From: Melioribacter sp051488665
GTDB taxonomy: Bacteria > Bacteroidota > Ignavibacteria > Ignavibacteriales > Melioribacteraceae
NCBI RefSeq assembly: GCF_051488665.1
Contig: NZ_JBPSEG010000004.1
Coordinates: forward strand, 124,001-188,000
DNA: 64,000 nucleotides
Reading direction: 5' to 3'
Positions 6,926 through 17,600 of the stretch are shown here, one piece after another. The notes under the pieces are model-generated. The model was not told where the DNA came from, made no database searches, and saw only the letters and a list, made by a program, of their open reading frames with translations. Both the position numbers and the translations under genes were made by a program. Within the stretch, counting starts at the first letter, position 1, and every line of letters starts with the position of its first letter.

Positions 6926-9673
6926 TTATCCTGTATTTCTCAAACCTGAAGATATTCCGTTAACAGTAGCGCGGAGCAGGTTCAATATTTTTTTCTTTTT
7001 ATCGCCTTGTAATTTTTTGTTTCTGTACAACTTTAAAAATCTGATTTGAATAAAACTTACCGGGTCAATATATGGATTGCGCAGCAGAATTGATTGCTGT
7101 AATATTTTGTTTGAACCGAGGAGTTCTTTTTCGCGCGTGATTTTCAATACGGCAGTCACGGATCTTTTATATTCTTCCTCAAAAGAATTAAAAATCTTTT
7201 GGTTGGCTTTGTTTTTATCGCATAGTTCGCCGTAATACTCGCTCGCTATCATCACGTCTGTCTTTAACAGAACCATCTCGATATTCTGAATCAAGGTTTT
7301 GAAGAAATTCCAAGAGTTATATATTTCCGACAATTCTTTCCAGGTGGTTAGACCTTCGTCGACCGCTTTGTTGATTGCATAGCCGAATCCGTACCATCCC
7401 GACAAAGTTTGGCGGTTCTGAGTCCATGCAAAAACCCAGGGTATTGCTCTTAGATTTTTAATGTCGTTTCCTTTTTTACGCGACGCCGGACGCGACCCGA
7501 TTTCGATATTCTCTATTACGTCTATCGGCGTGGCGGTTCTGAAATACTCGATGAAGTTTTCCGATTCAATCAGAGAACGGTAGTATTCAAACGCGTAACC
7601 GGAAATTTTGTCGAACAGATTATTATATCTGAATAAATACTCCGGTTGTTTCTTTAATTCCGTATATAGAGTGGCAATCAAAACTGCCGACGAAAAATAT
7701 TCGAGGCTTCTGATAGCCAGTTGAGGAACAAGGTACTTAAAAGAAATCATTTCGCCCTGTTCGGTAATCTTAAGTCTGCCGTTTACCGTGCCTCTCGGCT
7801 GCGAAAGAATCGATTGAAATACGGGTCCGCCTCCTCGCGAAATACTACCGCCGCGACCGTGAAACAGAATCAATTCGATATTGTTTCTGTCGCAAAGGGT
7901 TTTCAAATTGACCTGGGATTTGAACAATTCATAGTTCGAAGTCAATATGCCGCCGTCCTTGTTGCTGTCCGAATAACCGAGCATTATATATTGGACATTA
8001 TTCCTGCATTCGAGATGATTTCTGTAAGCTTTGTTATCGAACAATTCTTTCATAATATTTGTCGACGACCTCAGATCTTCGATAGTTTCGAAAAGGGGCA
8101 ATACATCCAGCTGAGAACTCAATATTTTATTATTCCTCACTTTAATAACGCCGGCTTCCTTTGCCAGCAGCAAAGCCGATAGTACATCGCTTACGCTGCT
8201 GCAATTGCTTATTATATAGTCCTTACTGCTATTTGCCGAAATATTCTCGTGCGACCATTTAATCAAACTGATTTCTCCAAGCACTTGTTTAGTAAGCTGC
8301 TTAAGCTCGGTATTAATCCCGATTAACGGTCTGTCGTTCAAAATTTCTGCGGTAAGGATTTCCGATTTTTCTTTATCGCTTAGGCGCAAGTATTTATTCG
8401 TAACACCGCTTCTTTTTAAAATGTCGTCGACGGCGTTTCTTATCAACGACGAGTTTTGTCTTATATCGAGCGTGGCAAGCTGAAATCCGAAGGTTTCAAC
8501 ACGTCTTATTACCGGCGTCAAAAAGTTTTCGGCAATCTCTTTACCTCTGTTATTTTGAAGGCTTTTACAGATTAAATAGAGGTCATCGAGGAGCTGCTTC
8601 TCGCTTTTGTACGAATACAACTCCTTGCTCAGCGTGCGTTTCAGCCTTTCTTTTATTATCAGAAAATACGCTCTGTATATTTCGCTCGGATTTCGGTCTA
8701 TCGAATCACGAATTTCTTTGCCAAGTTTATTCTTAAACTTAAGCACGTTACTTATGAGAGCCGGCTCCGCGCCGGTAATCTTGTACGAAGCGCTGATTAT
8801 TTCATACAATTTATTAATATCGTCTATGTACAAATTCAGTATTACCGACTTCTGGTAGTTGAAAGTATATTTTGTTACTTCTTCGGTTACAAACGGATGT
8901 CCGTCGCGGTCGCTTCCCACCCAGCTGCCGAATTTCAAAATAGGTTTAGTCGATAGTTTTTCGCCGAAATTTTCGTTTAATTTATAATCGAGTCGCGCAT
9001 AGAATTCCGGCAGCACATTATATATGATATTTTTCAGAAAAAAGATTATTCTTTCTATCTCGTCATAAACCGTAATTTTGGAAGACCTGATTTCTTCGGT
9101 TTGCCAGAGCAATGTAATTGTCGTATAAATTTGCTTTTCAATTTTTTTGTATTCGAAACTGTCCCGGCTGACCTTTTCTCTCATCAAGAGAAGTTTTGTG
9201 ATTTCAAGAATCTTTCTGAGAATTGTTTCGCGCGTCGCTTCAGTCGGATGAGCGGTAAATACCGGCGATATTTCCGTTTTTTCGATTACTCGTTTAAACA
9301 GTTCAATCTCAATATGTTCGTGTTCTATTACCTCGATTAATTTATTCCAGGTATCGCCGTTGTTTTCCTTTTCTCGCTTTAATATTTGGAACACCTCGTC
9401 GGCGGCGTTTACGATTAGAAAATAGATATAAAACGCCTTGACAACTTTGCGCGCTTTGCTTTCGTCCAGGGAGGCAACAATCCTCTTAATTTTTTTCTTT
9501 GCTTCGCGCGAATTGCCCGACCTGAATTCTTTCGACAACAGCCTCAAATTTTCGACGGCGTTAAATATTTCCCTGCCTTCCTGTTCTATTAAAATATTTC
9601 CGAGTATTGTTCCCAGCTCTTTAATATTGCGACGCAAATTATCGTCTATTATAATTTCTTCTTTCCTGAGCAT
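6926..9673 (-). CDS. ppc: Phosphoenolpyruvate carboxylase
   Basis: The protein has 915 residues, normal for the family. It converts PEP and bicarbonate to oxaloacetate and so refills the citric acid cycle. The signatures are complete: catalytic H142 in FTAHPTEATR, GSWVGSDRDGHPFVT, GYSDSNKDGG, the mobile loop FHGRGGSISRGGGP, RAIPWVFAWTQNR and the conserved C-terminal RNTG. AGGAG lies 5 bp before the ATG. The GNAT-nitrilase gene follows 11 bp later on the same strand. Confidence 0.96.
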   Translation of the reverse strand: MLRKEEIIIDDNLRRNIKELGTILGNILIEQEGREIFNAVENLRLLSKEFRSGNSREAKKKIKRIVASLDESKARKVVKAFYIYFLIVNAADEVFQILKREKENNGDTWNKLIEVIEHEHIEIELFKRVIEKTEISPVFTAHPTEATRETILRKILEITKLLLMREKVSRDSFEYKKIEKQIYTTITLLWQTEEIRSSKITVYDEIERIIFFLKNIIYNVLPEFYARLDYKLNENFGEKLSTKPILKFGSWVGSDRDGHPFVTEEVTKYTFNYQKSVILNLYIDDINKLYEIISASYKITGAEPALISNVLKFKNKLGKEIRDSIDRNPSEIYRAYFLIIKERLKRTLSKELYSYKSEKQLLDDLYLICKSLQNNRGKEIAENFLTPVIRRVETFGFQLATLDIRQNSSLIRNAVDDILKRSGVTNKYLRLSDKEKSEILTAEILNDRPLIGINTELKQLTKQVLGEISLIKWSHENISANSSKDYIISNCSSVSDVLSALLLAKEAGVIKVRNNKILSSQLDVLPLFETIEDLRSSTNIMKELFDNKAYRNHLECRNNVQYIMLGYSDSNKDGGILTSNYELFKSQVNLKTLCDRNNIELILFHGRGGSISRGGGPVFQSILSQPRGTVNGRLKITEQGEMISFKYLVPQLAIRSLEYFSSAVLIATLYTELKKQPEYLFRYNNLFDKISGYAFEYYRSLIESENFIEYFRTATPIDVIENIEIGSRPASRKKGNDIKNLRAIPWVFAWTQNRQTLSGWYGFGYAINKAVDEGLTTWKELSEIYNSWNFFKTLIQNIEMVLLKTDVMIASEYYGELCDKNKANQKIFNSFEEEYKRSVTAVLKITREKELLGSNKILQQSILLRNPYIDPVSFIQIRFLKLYRNKKLQGDKKKKILNLLRATVNGISSGLRNTG

Positions 9674-9746
9674 GCAACTCCTGCTTTATTAATTTTGTTT
9701 TATAATTTAAAATAATTATTATGCAAATAAAATCGAGAGCGTACAA

Positions 9747-10442
9747 ATGATCCCTATATCCGACAATATTCCTTCAAGGCATTTTCCCATTATAAACTGG
9801 ACGTTAATAGCTCTAAACATAATAATTTTCTTCTTTACGTTAAGTTTAGGAAGAGACGCCGAAATATTTGTAAAACTCTTCGGCGTTATACCGTACCGCT
9901 TTATTAACGATTTTGATATATACGAAATTTCCACGATATATACATCAATGTTTTTACACGGGGGATGGGCGCATATTTTCAGCAACATGCTGGCGCTTTA
10001 TATATTCGGAGACAACGTTGAAGACCGCCTCGGTTCTTTTCGTTATTTAGTATTTTATTTGTTGACCGGTACGGCGGCGGCTCTTCTTCACATCTATTTA
10101 AATCAGGATTCCGTCGTGCCGACCGTAGGGGCAAGCGGAGCCATAAGCGGCGTTATGGCGGCATATATACTTCTTTATCCCCGCGCCAAAGTAATTACTC
10201 TATTCCCGATTTTATTTATACCGTTTTTTATCGACATACCCGCGCTTGTTTATACGGGCGTTTGGTTCATCACGCAATTCTTCAGCGGACTGTTGTCGAT
10301 TGTTTCGAACACCGCCGCTTTCGGAGGAGTGGCTTATTGGGCGCATGTAGGAGGATTTGTGGCAGGAGCGGTATTGTTGCCCTTTATGCTGAGGAACAGA
10401 AGAAAAAGAAGAACATATATAGACGAATTTTATCCATGGTAA
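9747..10442 (+). CDS. Rhomboid-family intramembrane serine protease
   Basis: The protein has 231 residues with about six membrane segments. The catalytic dyad is visible: S130 in GASGAISG and H200 in AHVGGFVAG. The HGGWAHIFSNMLAL motif in the L1/TM2 region and a basic C-terminal tail (RNRRKRR) fit the family. It cleaves membrane-spanning substrates within the bilayer; the substrate is unknown. It is divergent from ppc and is followed 14 bp later by a second membrane-linked protease, suggesting a joint role in envelope protein turnover. Confidence 0.92.
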   Translation: MIPISDNIPSRHFPIINWTLIALNIIIFFFTLSLGRDAEIFVKLFGVIPYRFINDFDIYEISTIYTSMFLHGGWAHIFSNMLALYIFGDNVEDRLGSFRYLVFYLLTGTAAALLHIYLNQDSVVPTVGASGAISGVMAAYILLYPRAKVITLFPILFIPFFIDIPALVYTGVWFITQFFSGLLSIVSNTAAFGGVAYWAHVGGFVAGAVLLPFMLRNRRKRRTYIDEFYPW

Positions 10443-10456
10443 GAAAGGAGGAATAA

Positions 10457-11281
10457 ATGGATTTCCTTGCTCTCTTTTGGTTATTTTTAATCATCTCTTC
10501 AATCCAACCTTTAATAAGAAAAAAGATGCTCGATTCGGCGCGCATAAAACTGCTCGAATTAATCGAAAAACAACGGGGCAGCCGCGTTATAGCGCTCATT
10601 CATCGACAGGAAACTCTGAGCATGCTCGGCTTCCCGCTTATGAAATATATCGATATCAACGATTCGGAACAGATATTACGCGCAATTAAATTAACCGACA
10701 AAGACGTTCCGATCGATATAATACTTCACACGCCGGGAGGACTTGTGCTTGCCACCGAACAGATTGCAAACGCTCTCAAAAAACATCCTGCAAAAGTGAC
10801 GGTCTTTATTCCCCACTACGCAATGTCGGGCGGAACGTTGATCGCTCTCTCCGCGGACGAAATAGTTATGGACGAAAACGCCGTACTCGGTCCGCTCGAT
10901 CCACAGATAGGAACCAAACCTGCGGCGTCGATACTAAGCATTTTGGATAAAAAGCCGATCGATAAAATCGACGACGAAACATTAATTTTGGCGGACGTAT
11001 CGCGTAAAGCCATCAATCAGGTCAAAAATGTAATCCTCAAATTGATCGAAGGCAAAATTAATAACGCGGAAGAAGTCGCGGAAAAATTATCGTCGGGAAC
11101 CTGGACTCACGATTATCCGATAACAGTCGAGGAAGCGGTCAATCTCGGTTTGCCCGTTTCAACCGAAATGCCCAATGAAATTTATCAACTGATGGCTCTT
11201 TATCCTCAAACCGCACAGAGGAGACCGTCGGTCGAATATATTCCTTTGCCCAGAACAAAAAGCGAAAAAACTCCGGAATAA
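10457..11281 (+). CDS. SDH/ClpP-class membrane-anchored serine protease
   Basis: The protein has 274 residues. An N-terminal membrane segment (residues 3-20) precedes a crotonase/ClpP-fold domain. Visible motifs are HTPGGLVLATEQIANAL (oxyanion region, about 91-107), the nucleophile S124 in YAMSGGTLIAL and ADEIVMDENAVLGPLDPQIG. This matches the DUF114/SDH_sah family of periplasmic serine proteases related to SppA. The C-terminus is Pro/Lys-rich. AAAGGAGGAATA lies just before the ATG. It forms an operon-like pair with the rhomboid gene. Confidence 0.88.
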   Translation: MDFLALFWLFLIISSIQPLIRKKMLDSARIKLLELIEKQRGSRVIALIHRQETLSMLGFPLMKYIDINDSEQILRAIKLTDKDVPIDIILHTPGGLVLATEQIANALKKHPAKVTVFIPHYAMSGGTLIALSADEIVMDENAVLGPLDPQIGTKPAASILSILDKKPIDKIDDETLILADVSRKAINQVKNVILKLIEGKINNAEEVAEKLSSGTWTHDYPITVEEAVNLGLPVSTEMPNEIYQLMALYPQTAQRRPSVEYIPLPRTKSEKTPE

Positions 11282-11348
11282 TAATTTCATGGAGACATTT
11301 TCAATTTGACGCGTCTAACGTGTCACACTAAAAATAAAAAGAGGAACT

Positions 11349-14300
11349 ATGAAAAAAATTACCCTGACATTGTTTTTAATGTGCGTTTTTTCGATTGCCG
11401 CATTCGCGCAGGTCGACGCACGCATGTTTCAAAATCCCGACGTATCGGAGAATCAAATTGTTTTTTCTTACGGCGATGATTTATGGATTGTAGATAAAAA
11501 CGGAGGCACAGCTCACAAATTGACTTCCCCGAAAGGGATGGAAATGTTCCCGAGATTTTCTCCCGACGGAAAAGCAATCGCATTTATGGCAAATTATTTC
11601 GGCAACATCGACATTTTTATAATTCCCTCAACGGGAGGCGCTCCTGAAAGAATCACAAATCACGGGTATACCGACAGATTAATTGATTGGTATCCCGACG
11701 GCAAAAGTCTGATTTTTGCCTCGATGATGAACAGCGGGAGGGAACGATTCAATCAATTCTTCAAGGTGAGCAAAGAAGGCGGTTTGCCCCAACAGCTTCC
11801 TGTACCGTACGGCGAAATGGCTTCGGTTTCCCCCGACGGTAAAAAAATAGCGTACACTCCCCGTACGCGGGCATTCAGAACTTGGAAAAGATACAGAGGG
11901 GGAATGAACGCCGACATCTGGATTTTCGACCTCGAAAAGAAAACCGCCGAACTGATAATCGAAGGAGATTCGAACGATGAATTCCCGATGTGGCGCGGCG
12001 ATAAGATTTATTTTCTTTCCGACAGAGGCAGCGAAAAGAGATTCAATATCTGGCAATACGACATTCCCACAAAAGCATTAAAACAAATCACCAAATTCAA
12101 AGATTTCGACATTCATTTTCCGGCGCTCGGTCAAGACGAGATTGTCTTTGAAGCCGGCGGCGCAATTTATCTCTTGAATCTGAACGACGAATCGACGCGA
12201 GAAGTTAAAATAAAAGTCGTTACCGATAATATTACGCTCCTGCCCAAAGAAGAAAACGTATCGAAATACCTGAGCAACGGCGATATCGCGCCCGACGGCA
12301 ACAGAGTTCTTCTGGAAGCGCGGGGCGAAATCTTTTCTGCCCCCGTAAAAGAAGGCGTTACTTATAATCTTTCCAATTCTTCAGCATCCGCCGAAAGATA
12401 TCCGGCATGGTCTCCCGACGGTAAATATGCCGCATACTGGAGCGATATAAACGGCGAGTATAATCTAGCGCTTTATGATTTTGAAAATCCCGGCAAGACT
12501 AAAATATTGACCGACTTCAAAGACGGTTACCGTTATAATATTTATTGGTCGCCTGACGGCAAAAAGTTGGCTTTCATCGACAAAGCGATGCAAATTTATA
12601 TCTATAACATAGATAAGGACAAAACAATAAAAGTCGATAAATGCAATTACCTCTATCAGGGAGGACTCGACAATTTCAAATTAAACTGGTCGCCCGACGG
12701 CAAATGGCTTGCATATGCAAAAGATCTGACTAATAGGAGCAGCGCTCTGTTCTTATTTAATCTGGAAAGCGAAGAAACGCGGCAATTAACCTCGGGATTC
12801 TACTCTGATTTCAATCCCGTCTTCGATCCGGAAGGCAAATATCTTTTCTTTATGACCAACAGGGAACTGAATCCGATTTACTCCGACCTCGACAATACCT
12901 GGATTTATTCCAATACTACAAAACTTGCCGTAGCGGCTCTCTCAAAAGATACAAAATCTTTAATGGCCGCTAAGAACGATACTACTGCCATTAAAAAAGA
13001 AGAAAAAGATAAAAACGACAAAGAAAAAGACGACAAAAAGAAAGACGATAAAAAAGATGAAAAGTCGAAAGACGTAAAGATCGACCTTGCCGATTTTGAA
13101 AACAGGGTAGAGCTGCTGCCGGTCGAAGCGGGGAATTTTTCTAAAATCGCCGCTGTCAAAGGAAAATTAATATTCCATCGTTTCCCGAACACGGGTTCGT
13201 CTTCAAAAAACAAACCGCTTAAATATCTCGATTTGGAATCGATGAAAGAAAAAGATATAGTCGACGATGCGGACGATTTTAAAATAAGCGCCGACGGCAA
13301 TAAAATACTCGTCGTTAAAGACAGAGGCATTTATGTTATTGACGCTAAAGAAAATCAAAAACTCAGCGACCGCGTTTCCACGGACAATCTTGTTATGAAT
13401 ATAAATCCGAAAGAAGAATGGAAACAGATATTCAACGAGGTCTGGAGATTCGAACGCGACTTCTTTTACGATCCGAATATGCACGGAGTAGATTGGGAAA
13501 TGATGAAGGAGCGTTACGGTAAATTAATCGACAATTGCGTAACGAGAGGAGACGTAAATTATGTTATCGGCGAACTGATTTCCGAATTAAACGCCTCGCA
13601 TACATACCGAGGCGGCGGCGATATGGAATATCCCGAGTCGAAAGACGTTGGGTATCTGGGCGTCGATTGGACGGTTGATAACGGCAGATTTAAGATAAAG
13701 AAGATTATCGAAGGAGCTCCATGGGACGCTGAAATACGTTCGCCGCTGAGTCTTCCCTCTCTAAAAGTTAACGAAGGGGATTATATCCTTGCGGTTAACG
13801 GAGTAGAACTCGACACTAAAAAAGCTCCGTGGGAAGCGTTCACCGGACTTGCGAATAAAACAGTCGAGCTTACCGTTAACGACAAGCCGACTTTCGAAGG
13901 TTCCAGAAAAATTTATGTTAAAACGCTTTCCGCAGAAAACCGGCTACGGCATCTTGCATGGATTGAATCGAATCGCAAATACGTCGACAAAAAAACAAAC
14001 GGCAAAGTCGGTTATATCTACGTTCCAAATACAGGCATCGAAGGACAAACGGAACTCGTTCGTCAGTTCATGGCGCAATTCGATAAAGACGGTCTTATAA
14101 TCGATGAACGCTTTAACAGCGGCGGACAAATACCGGACAGATTTATAGAACTGCTCAATAGAAAACCGTTGGCATATTGGGCGGTTCGCGACGGCAAAAA
14201 TTGGAAGTGGCCTCCCATCGCGCATTTCGGTCCTAAAGTTATGTTAATCAACGGCTGGAGCGGTTCGGGCGGCGATGCGTTCCCGGATTATTTCCGTAAA

Positions 14301-14600
14301 GCCGGTTTAGGACCTCTGGTCGGAACTCGCACCTGGGGCGGTTTGATCGGAATTACCGGAGCTCCAAGACTTATTGACGGAGGCATTGTAACAGTTCCAA
14401 CTTTCAGAATGTATGACCCTGACGGCAAATGGTTTAGAGAAGGGCACGGCGTAGACCCGGACTACGAAGTAATCGACGACCCTGCATTACTGTCGAAAGG
14501 TATCGACCCTCAACTGGATAAAGCTATTGAAGTGATTATGGATTTAATTAAGAAAAATCCGGACAAATTCCCCAAGCAACCGCCGTATGAAAAAAGATAA
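11349..14600 (+). CDS. Tricorn-type S41 peptidase
   Basis: The protein has 1083 residues with a signal peptide (about 1-20, ending AAFAQ), so it is periplasmic or secreted. It has two WD40-like beta-propeller regions with repeated FSPDGK/WSPDGK blades (about 40-545), a highly charged Lys/Asp/Glu insert (about 549-577), a C1 helical region, a PDZ domain (about 760-850) and an S41 tail-specific protease core. The catalytic serine lies in NGWSGSGGD (S971 or S973), with RTWGG after it. Tricorn peptidases degrade oligopeptides. GAGGAACT precedes the ATG; a bidirectional terminator follows. Confidence 0.92.
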   Translation: MKKITLTLFLMCVFSIAAFAQVDARMFQNPDVSENQIVFSYGDDLWIVDKNGGTAHKLTSPKGMEMFPRFSPDGKAIAFMANYFGNIDIFIIPSTGGAPERITNHGYTDRLIDWYPDGKSLIFASMMNSGRERFNQFFKVSKEGGLPQQLPVPYGEMASVSPDGKKIAYTPRTRAFRTWKRYRGGMNADIWIFDLEKKTAELIIEGDSNDEFPMWRGDKIYFLSDRGSEKRFNIWQYDIPTKALKQITKFKDFDIHFPALGQDEIVFEAGGAIYLLNLNDESTREVKIKVVTDNITLLPKEENVSKYLSNGDIAPDGNRVLLEARGEIFSAPVKEGVTYNLSNSSASAERYPAWSPDGKYAAYWSDINGEYNLALYDFENPGKTKILTDFKDGYRYNIYWSPDGKKLAFIDKAMQIYIYNIDKDKTIKVDKCNYLYQGGLDNFKLNWSPDGKWLAYAKDLTNRSSALFLFNLESEETRQLTSGFYSDFNPVFDPEGKYLFFMTNRELNPIYSDLDNTWIYSNTTKLAVAALSKDTKSLMAAKNDTTAIKKEEKDKNDKEKDDKKKDDKKDEKSKDVKIDLADFENRVELLPVEAGNFSKIAAVKGKLIFHRFPNTGSSSKNKPLKYLDLESMKEKDIVDDADDFKISADGNKILVVKDRGIYVIDAKENQKLSDRVSTDNLVMNINPKEEWKQIFNEVWRFERDFFYDPNMHGVDWEMMKERYGKLIDNCVTRGDVNYVIGELISELNASHTYRGGGDMEYPESKDVGYLGVDWTVDNGRFKIKKIIEGAPWDAEIRSPLSLPSLKVNEGDYILAVNGVELDTKKAPWEAFTGLANKTVELTVNDKPTFEGSRKIYVKTLSAENRLRHLAWIESNRKYVDKKTNGKVGYIYVPNTGIEGQTELVRQFMAQFDKDGLIIDERFNSGGQIPDRFIELLNRKPLAYWAVRDGKNWKWPPIAHFGPKVMLINGWSGSGGDAFPDYFRKAGLGPLVGTRTWGGLIGITGAPRLIDGGIVTVPTFRMYDPDGKWFREGHGVDPDYEVIDDPALLSKGIDPQLDKAIEVIMDLIKKNPDKFPKQPPYEKR

Positions 14601-14606
14601 TTTAAG

Positions 14607-14633
14607 AAAGGGCTGCTTAATTGGCAGCCCTTT
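14607..14633. terminator. Bidirectional hairpin terminator overlapping the RND stop codon
   Basis: AAAGGGCTGC and GCAGCCCTTT form a 10-bp stem around a 7-nt loop, followed by T residues. It serves the tricorn gene and, on the other strand, overlaps the last codons of the RND transporter gene. Confidence 0.75.
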
Positions 14634-17600
14634 TTCTTAATTTATTCTTTATCTTTTCTCCCATTCTTTCGAATACAATATAAAGAACCGGAATTACAAT
14701 CAAAGTAAGAAGCGTTGTCGTTAATAAGCCGCCGATTACGGCCCTTGCCAACGGAGACCATGTCTCCGCTCCGGAACCGAGTTCGATTGCGAGAGGAACC
14801 ATTCCCAATATAGTTGTCATAGCCGTCATCAAAACGGGACGCATTCTTGTCTTGCCTGCTTCTTCAACCGCTTCGAACAGTTCCATGCCTTCCTTTCTGA
14901 GTTGATTGATATAATCAACCAATACAATTCCGTTATTGACTGCAATTCCCACAAGCATAACAATTCCGACAAGAGCCATAACGCTCAACGACGTTCCGGT
15001 AATCGCAAGAAAAATAATAACTCCGATAATCGACAACGGCACGGTAAACATTATAATTAACGGGTCCACGAATGATTCGAATAACGACGCCATAATCATA
15101 TAAACGAGTAAAATAGCGGCAATAAAGGCGAGTCCCAAATAAAAGAACGCTTCCTGTTGATCTTCAGCCGTACCGCCGATAATAACCTGGTATTCGGACG
15201 GGATCGGAGTACGTTGAATAATATCGTTGATTTTGCCGACGGCGGTGGAAAGATCGATGCCCGAGAGAGCGCATCCCACCGACACAAATCTGCTTTGATT
15301 TTCCCTGAATATCGTAGGAGTCGATTCTTCTTCGGTAATCTCCGCCACGTCTTTCAATTTGATTCTTCCGCCCGCTTGCAGCATTATTTCCATATTTTCA
15401 AGAGCGTCTTTCCTTTTACGATATTTCTTGTCGTATTGAACGTAGATATCGTATTCGTCGCCTTTCTCGCGGTATATCGCCGCCACTCTTCCCTGAATAG
15501 CAGTCGATATATTTCCCGCAACCATCAGATTTGTCAAGCCGAAATCATTCAGGATTTTTTTATTCAAATGAACCTGTAATTCGGGCGTGGTTTCTTTAGT
15601 ATTTAAGGCTATGTCTACCAGACCGTCGATTTTTTCCATTTCGGATTTGATCTGATTGGCAATAGCTTTTGCGCCGTCAATATCGAACCCGATTATTTTC
15701 ACTTCGATGTCTTTTTCGGTAGTAAAAGATCCGCCCTGTTGGAAAGCATAAGTAATGCCCGGAATTTCGTCGAATTTTTCTCTCAATTTGTCTTCGATTT
15801 CGAATTGGGATATTTTTCTCTCTTCAACGGGCTTTAATCTCACAAAGAGCTCAATTGTGCTGGCGGTTGTTCCGAAAGCGCCTATGCCTTCGCGGGTTCC
15901 GAAAAAGAGCGATACTGATTCGAGATCCTCAGGTGCAACCGTTTCTTTAATTATTTGTTCAATATTATGCGCATATCTTCTCGTTACTTCAATCGAAGTG
16001 CCGGAAGGCGATTCTATCAAAACATTAATCAAAGCTTCGTCGCTTCTCGGCAAAAATTCGCCGCCCAATAATCCTGAGATGGAAAGAGATAATACAAATA
16101 AGACAGTAACAGAAGCTAATACGGTTTTTCTATGATTGATCGACCAGTGAAGCCATTCTTTATATTTCATGGACAAATTTTCGAGCATTACTCCTACTTT
16201 ATCTTTCCACCTCTTCCATATGCCGTTCTTTCCGGTATCAAGATTTATTTTTAATAGTTGAGAAGACATTAAAGGAACGAGCGTCAACGCCACAAGCAGA
16301 GAGACAACCAAACTGAATGTAATCGTTAAAACCATATCTTTAAATAATTGTCCCGTAATGTTGGGAACGAACAGCACGGGAAGAAAGACGCTGATGGTAG
16401 TAAGCGTGGAGGCTGTGATTGCAATTCCAACTTCTTTAGCGCCGAGTTCCGCTGAAGTTTCCGCGTCTTTGCCCAATTCCCTGTGACGGTAAATATTCTC
16501 CAGCACTACTATCGAATTATCCACTAACATTCCGACAGCCAGAGCCAGACCCGCCATCGAAATAATATTTAATGTCAGGTCGGCTGCATACATAACGGCA
16601 AACGTTGTTACTATCGACATGGGTATCGATATTCCCATTATTATACTGCCGCGCAAATTTCTCAGGAAGAAATAGATTACGATAAACGCCATAACGAATG
16701 CAATAAAAGCTGTATTCCTGAGATTGTTTACCGCCCTCAAAATAAAATCCGACTGATCCCACAAAACGGTGAATTTAGTTTCCTGCGGAAGGCGTTTTGT
16801 AATTTCCGGCAAAGCTTCGGCAATTCTCCTGCTTGTGAGAACCGTATTTGCGTCGGATTGTTTGTAAATCATTACCATAACGCCTTCGGTGTAGTCCGAA
16901 CGCACTTCCGTAGCATTTTCTTTATAGCCGTCGATAACGTTCGCAACGTCTTTTACATAAACCGGCGTTCCGTTTTTGTATGTGACAATCGTATTTTTAA
17001 TCTGATCTATTGAAGTGTACTCGCTGAATACCCGCAGGTTGTAACTTTTATTTTCCGTTTCGATATTCCCGGCGGGCTGCAATCCGCTGCTCGTTTGTAT
17101 AGCCATTAAAACTTCGTTCGGCGATAGATTGTATGCCGACAAATAAACCGGATTCATATTGACATTGATCTGTCTGCGCAAGCCTCCCTGAGTAACAACC
17201 GAGGCAACTCCTTCCACTCTTTCGAGAAGCGGCTCGATAACATCCTCGGAAAGTCTGCGAAGCTCCGCCGGACCGAGATAGGGAGAGCTTATGTTGATAA
17301 AACTAACGGGCATCATCGAGGGATCGAAAACAAAAACGAGCGGTTCTTCCGCATCATCGGGCAAATATTCTCTTATATAATCGAGATTTTTCCTGATATC
17401 GTTTTCCGCCTTGTCCATATCCGTGCCGTACTTAAACTCGAGAGTTACTATTGAAGAACCTTTGAATGATTGCGAACTGACTTTCTCTATATTTTTTACG
17501 GAAGAAACCGTCTCTTCGATAGGTCTGGTAATTAAATTTTCAATATCTTCCGGACCGACGCCGGGGTAATTGGTAATTACACCCGCTATCGGAAAAGTAA

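Noticed and set aside
11307..11327. TGACGCG/CGTGTCA inverted repeat before the tricorn gene
   Set aside because: Imperfect, with no second copy and no nearby regulator to match; could be chance.
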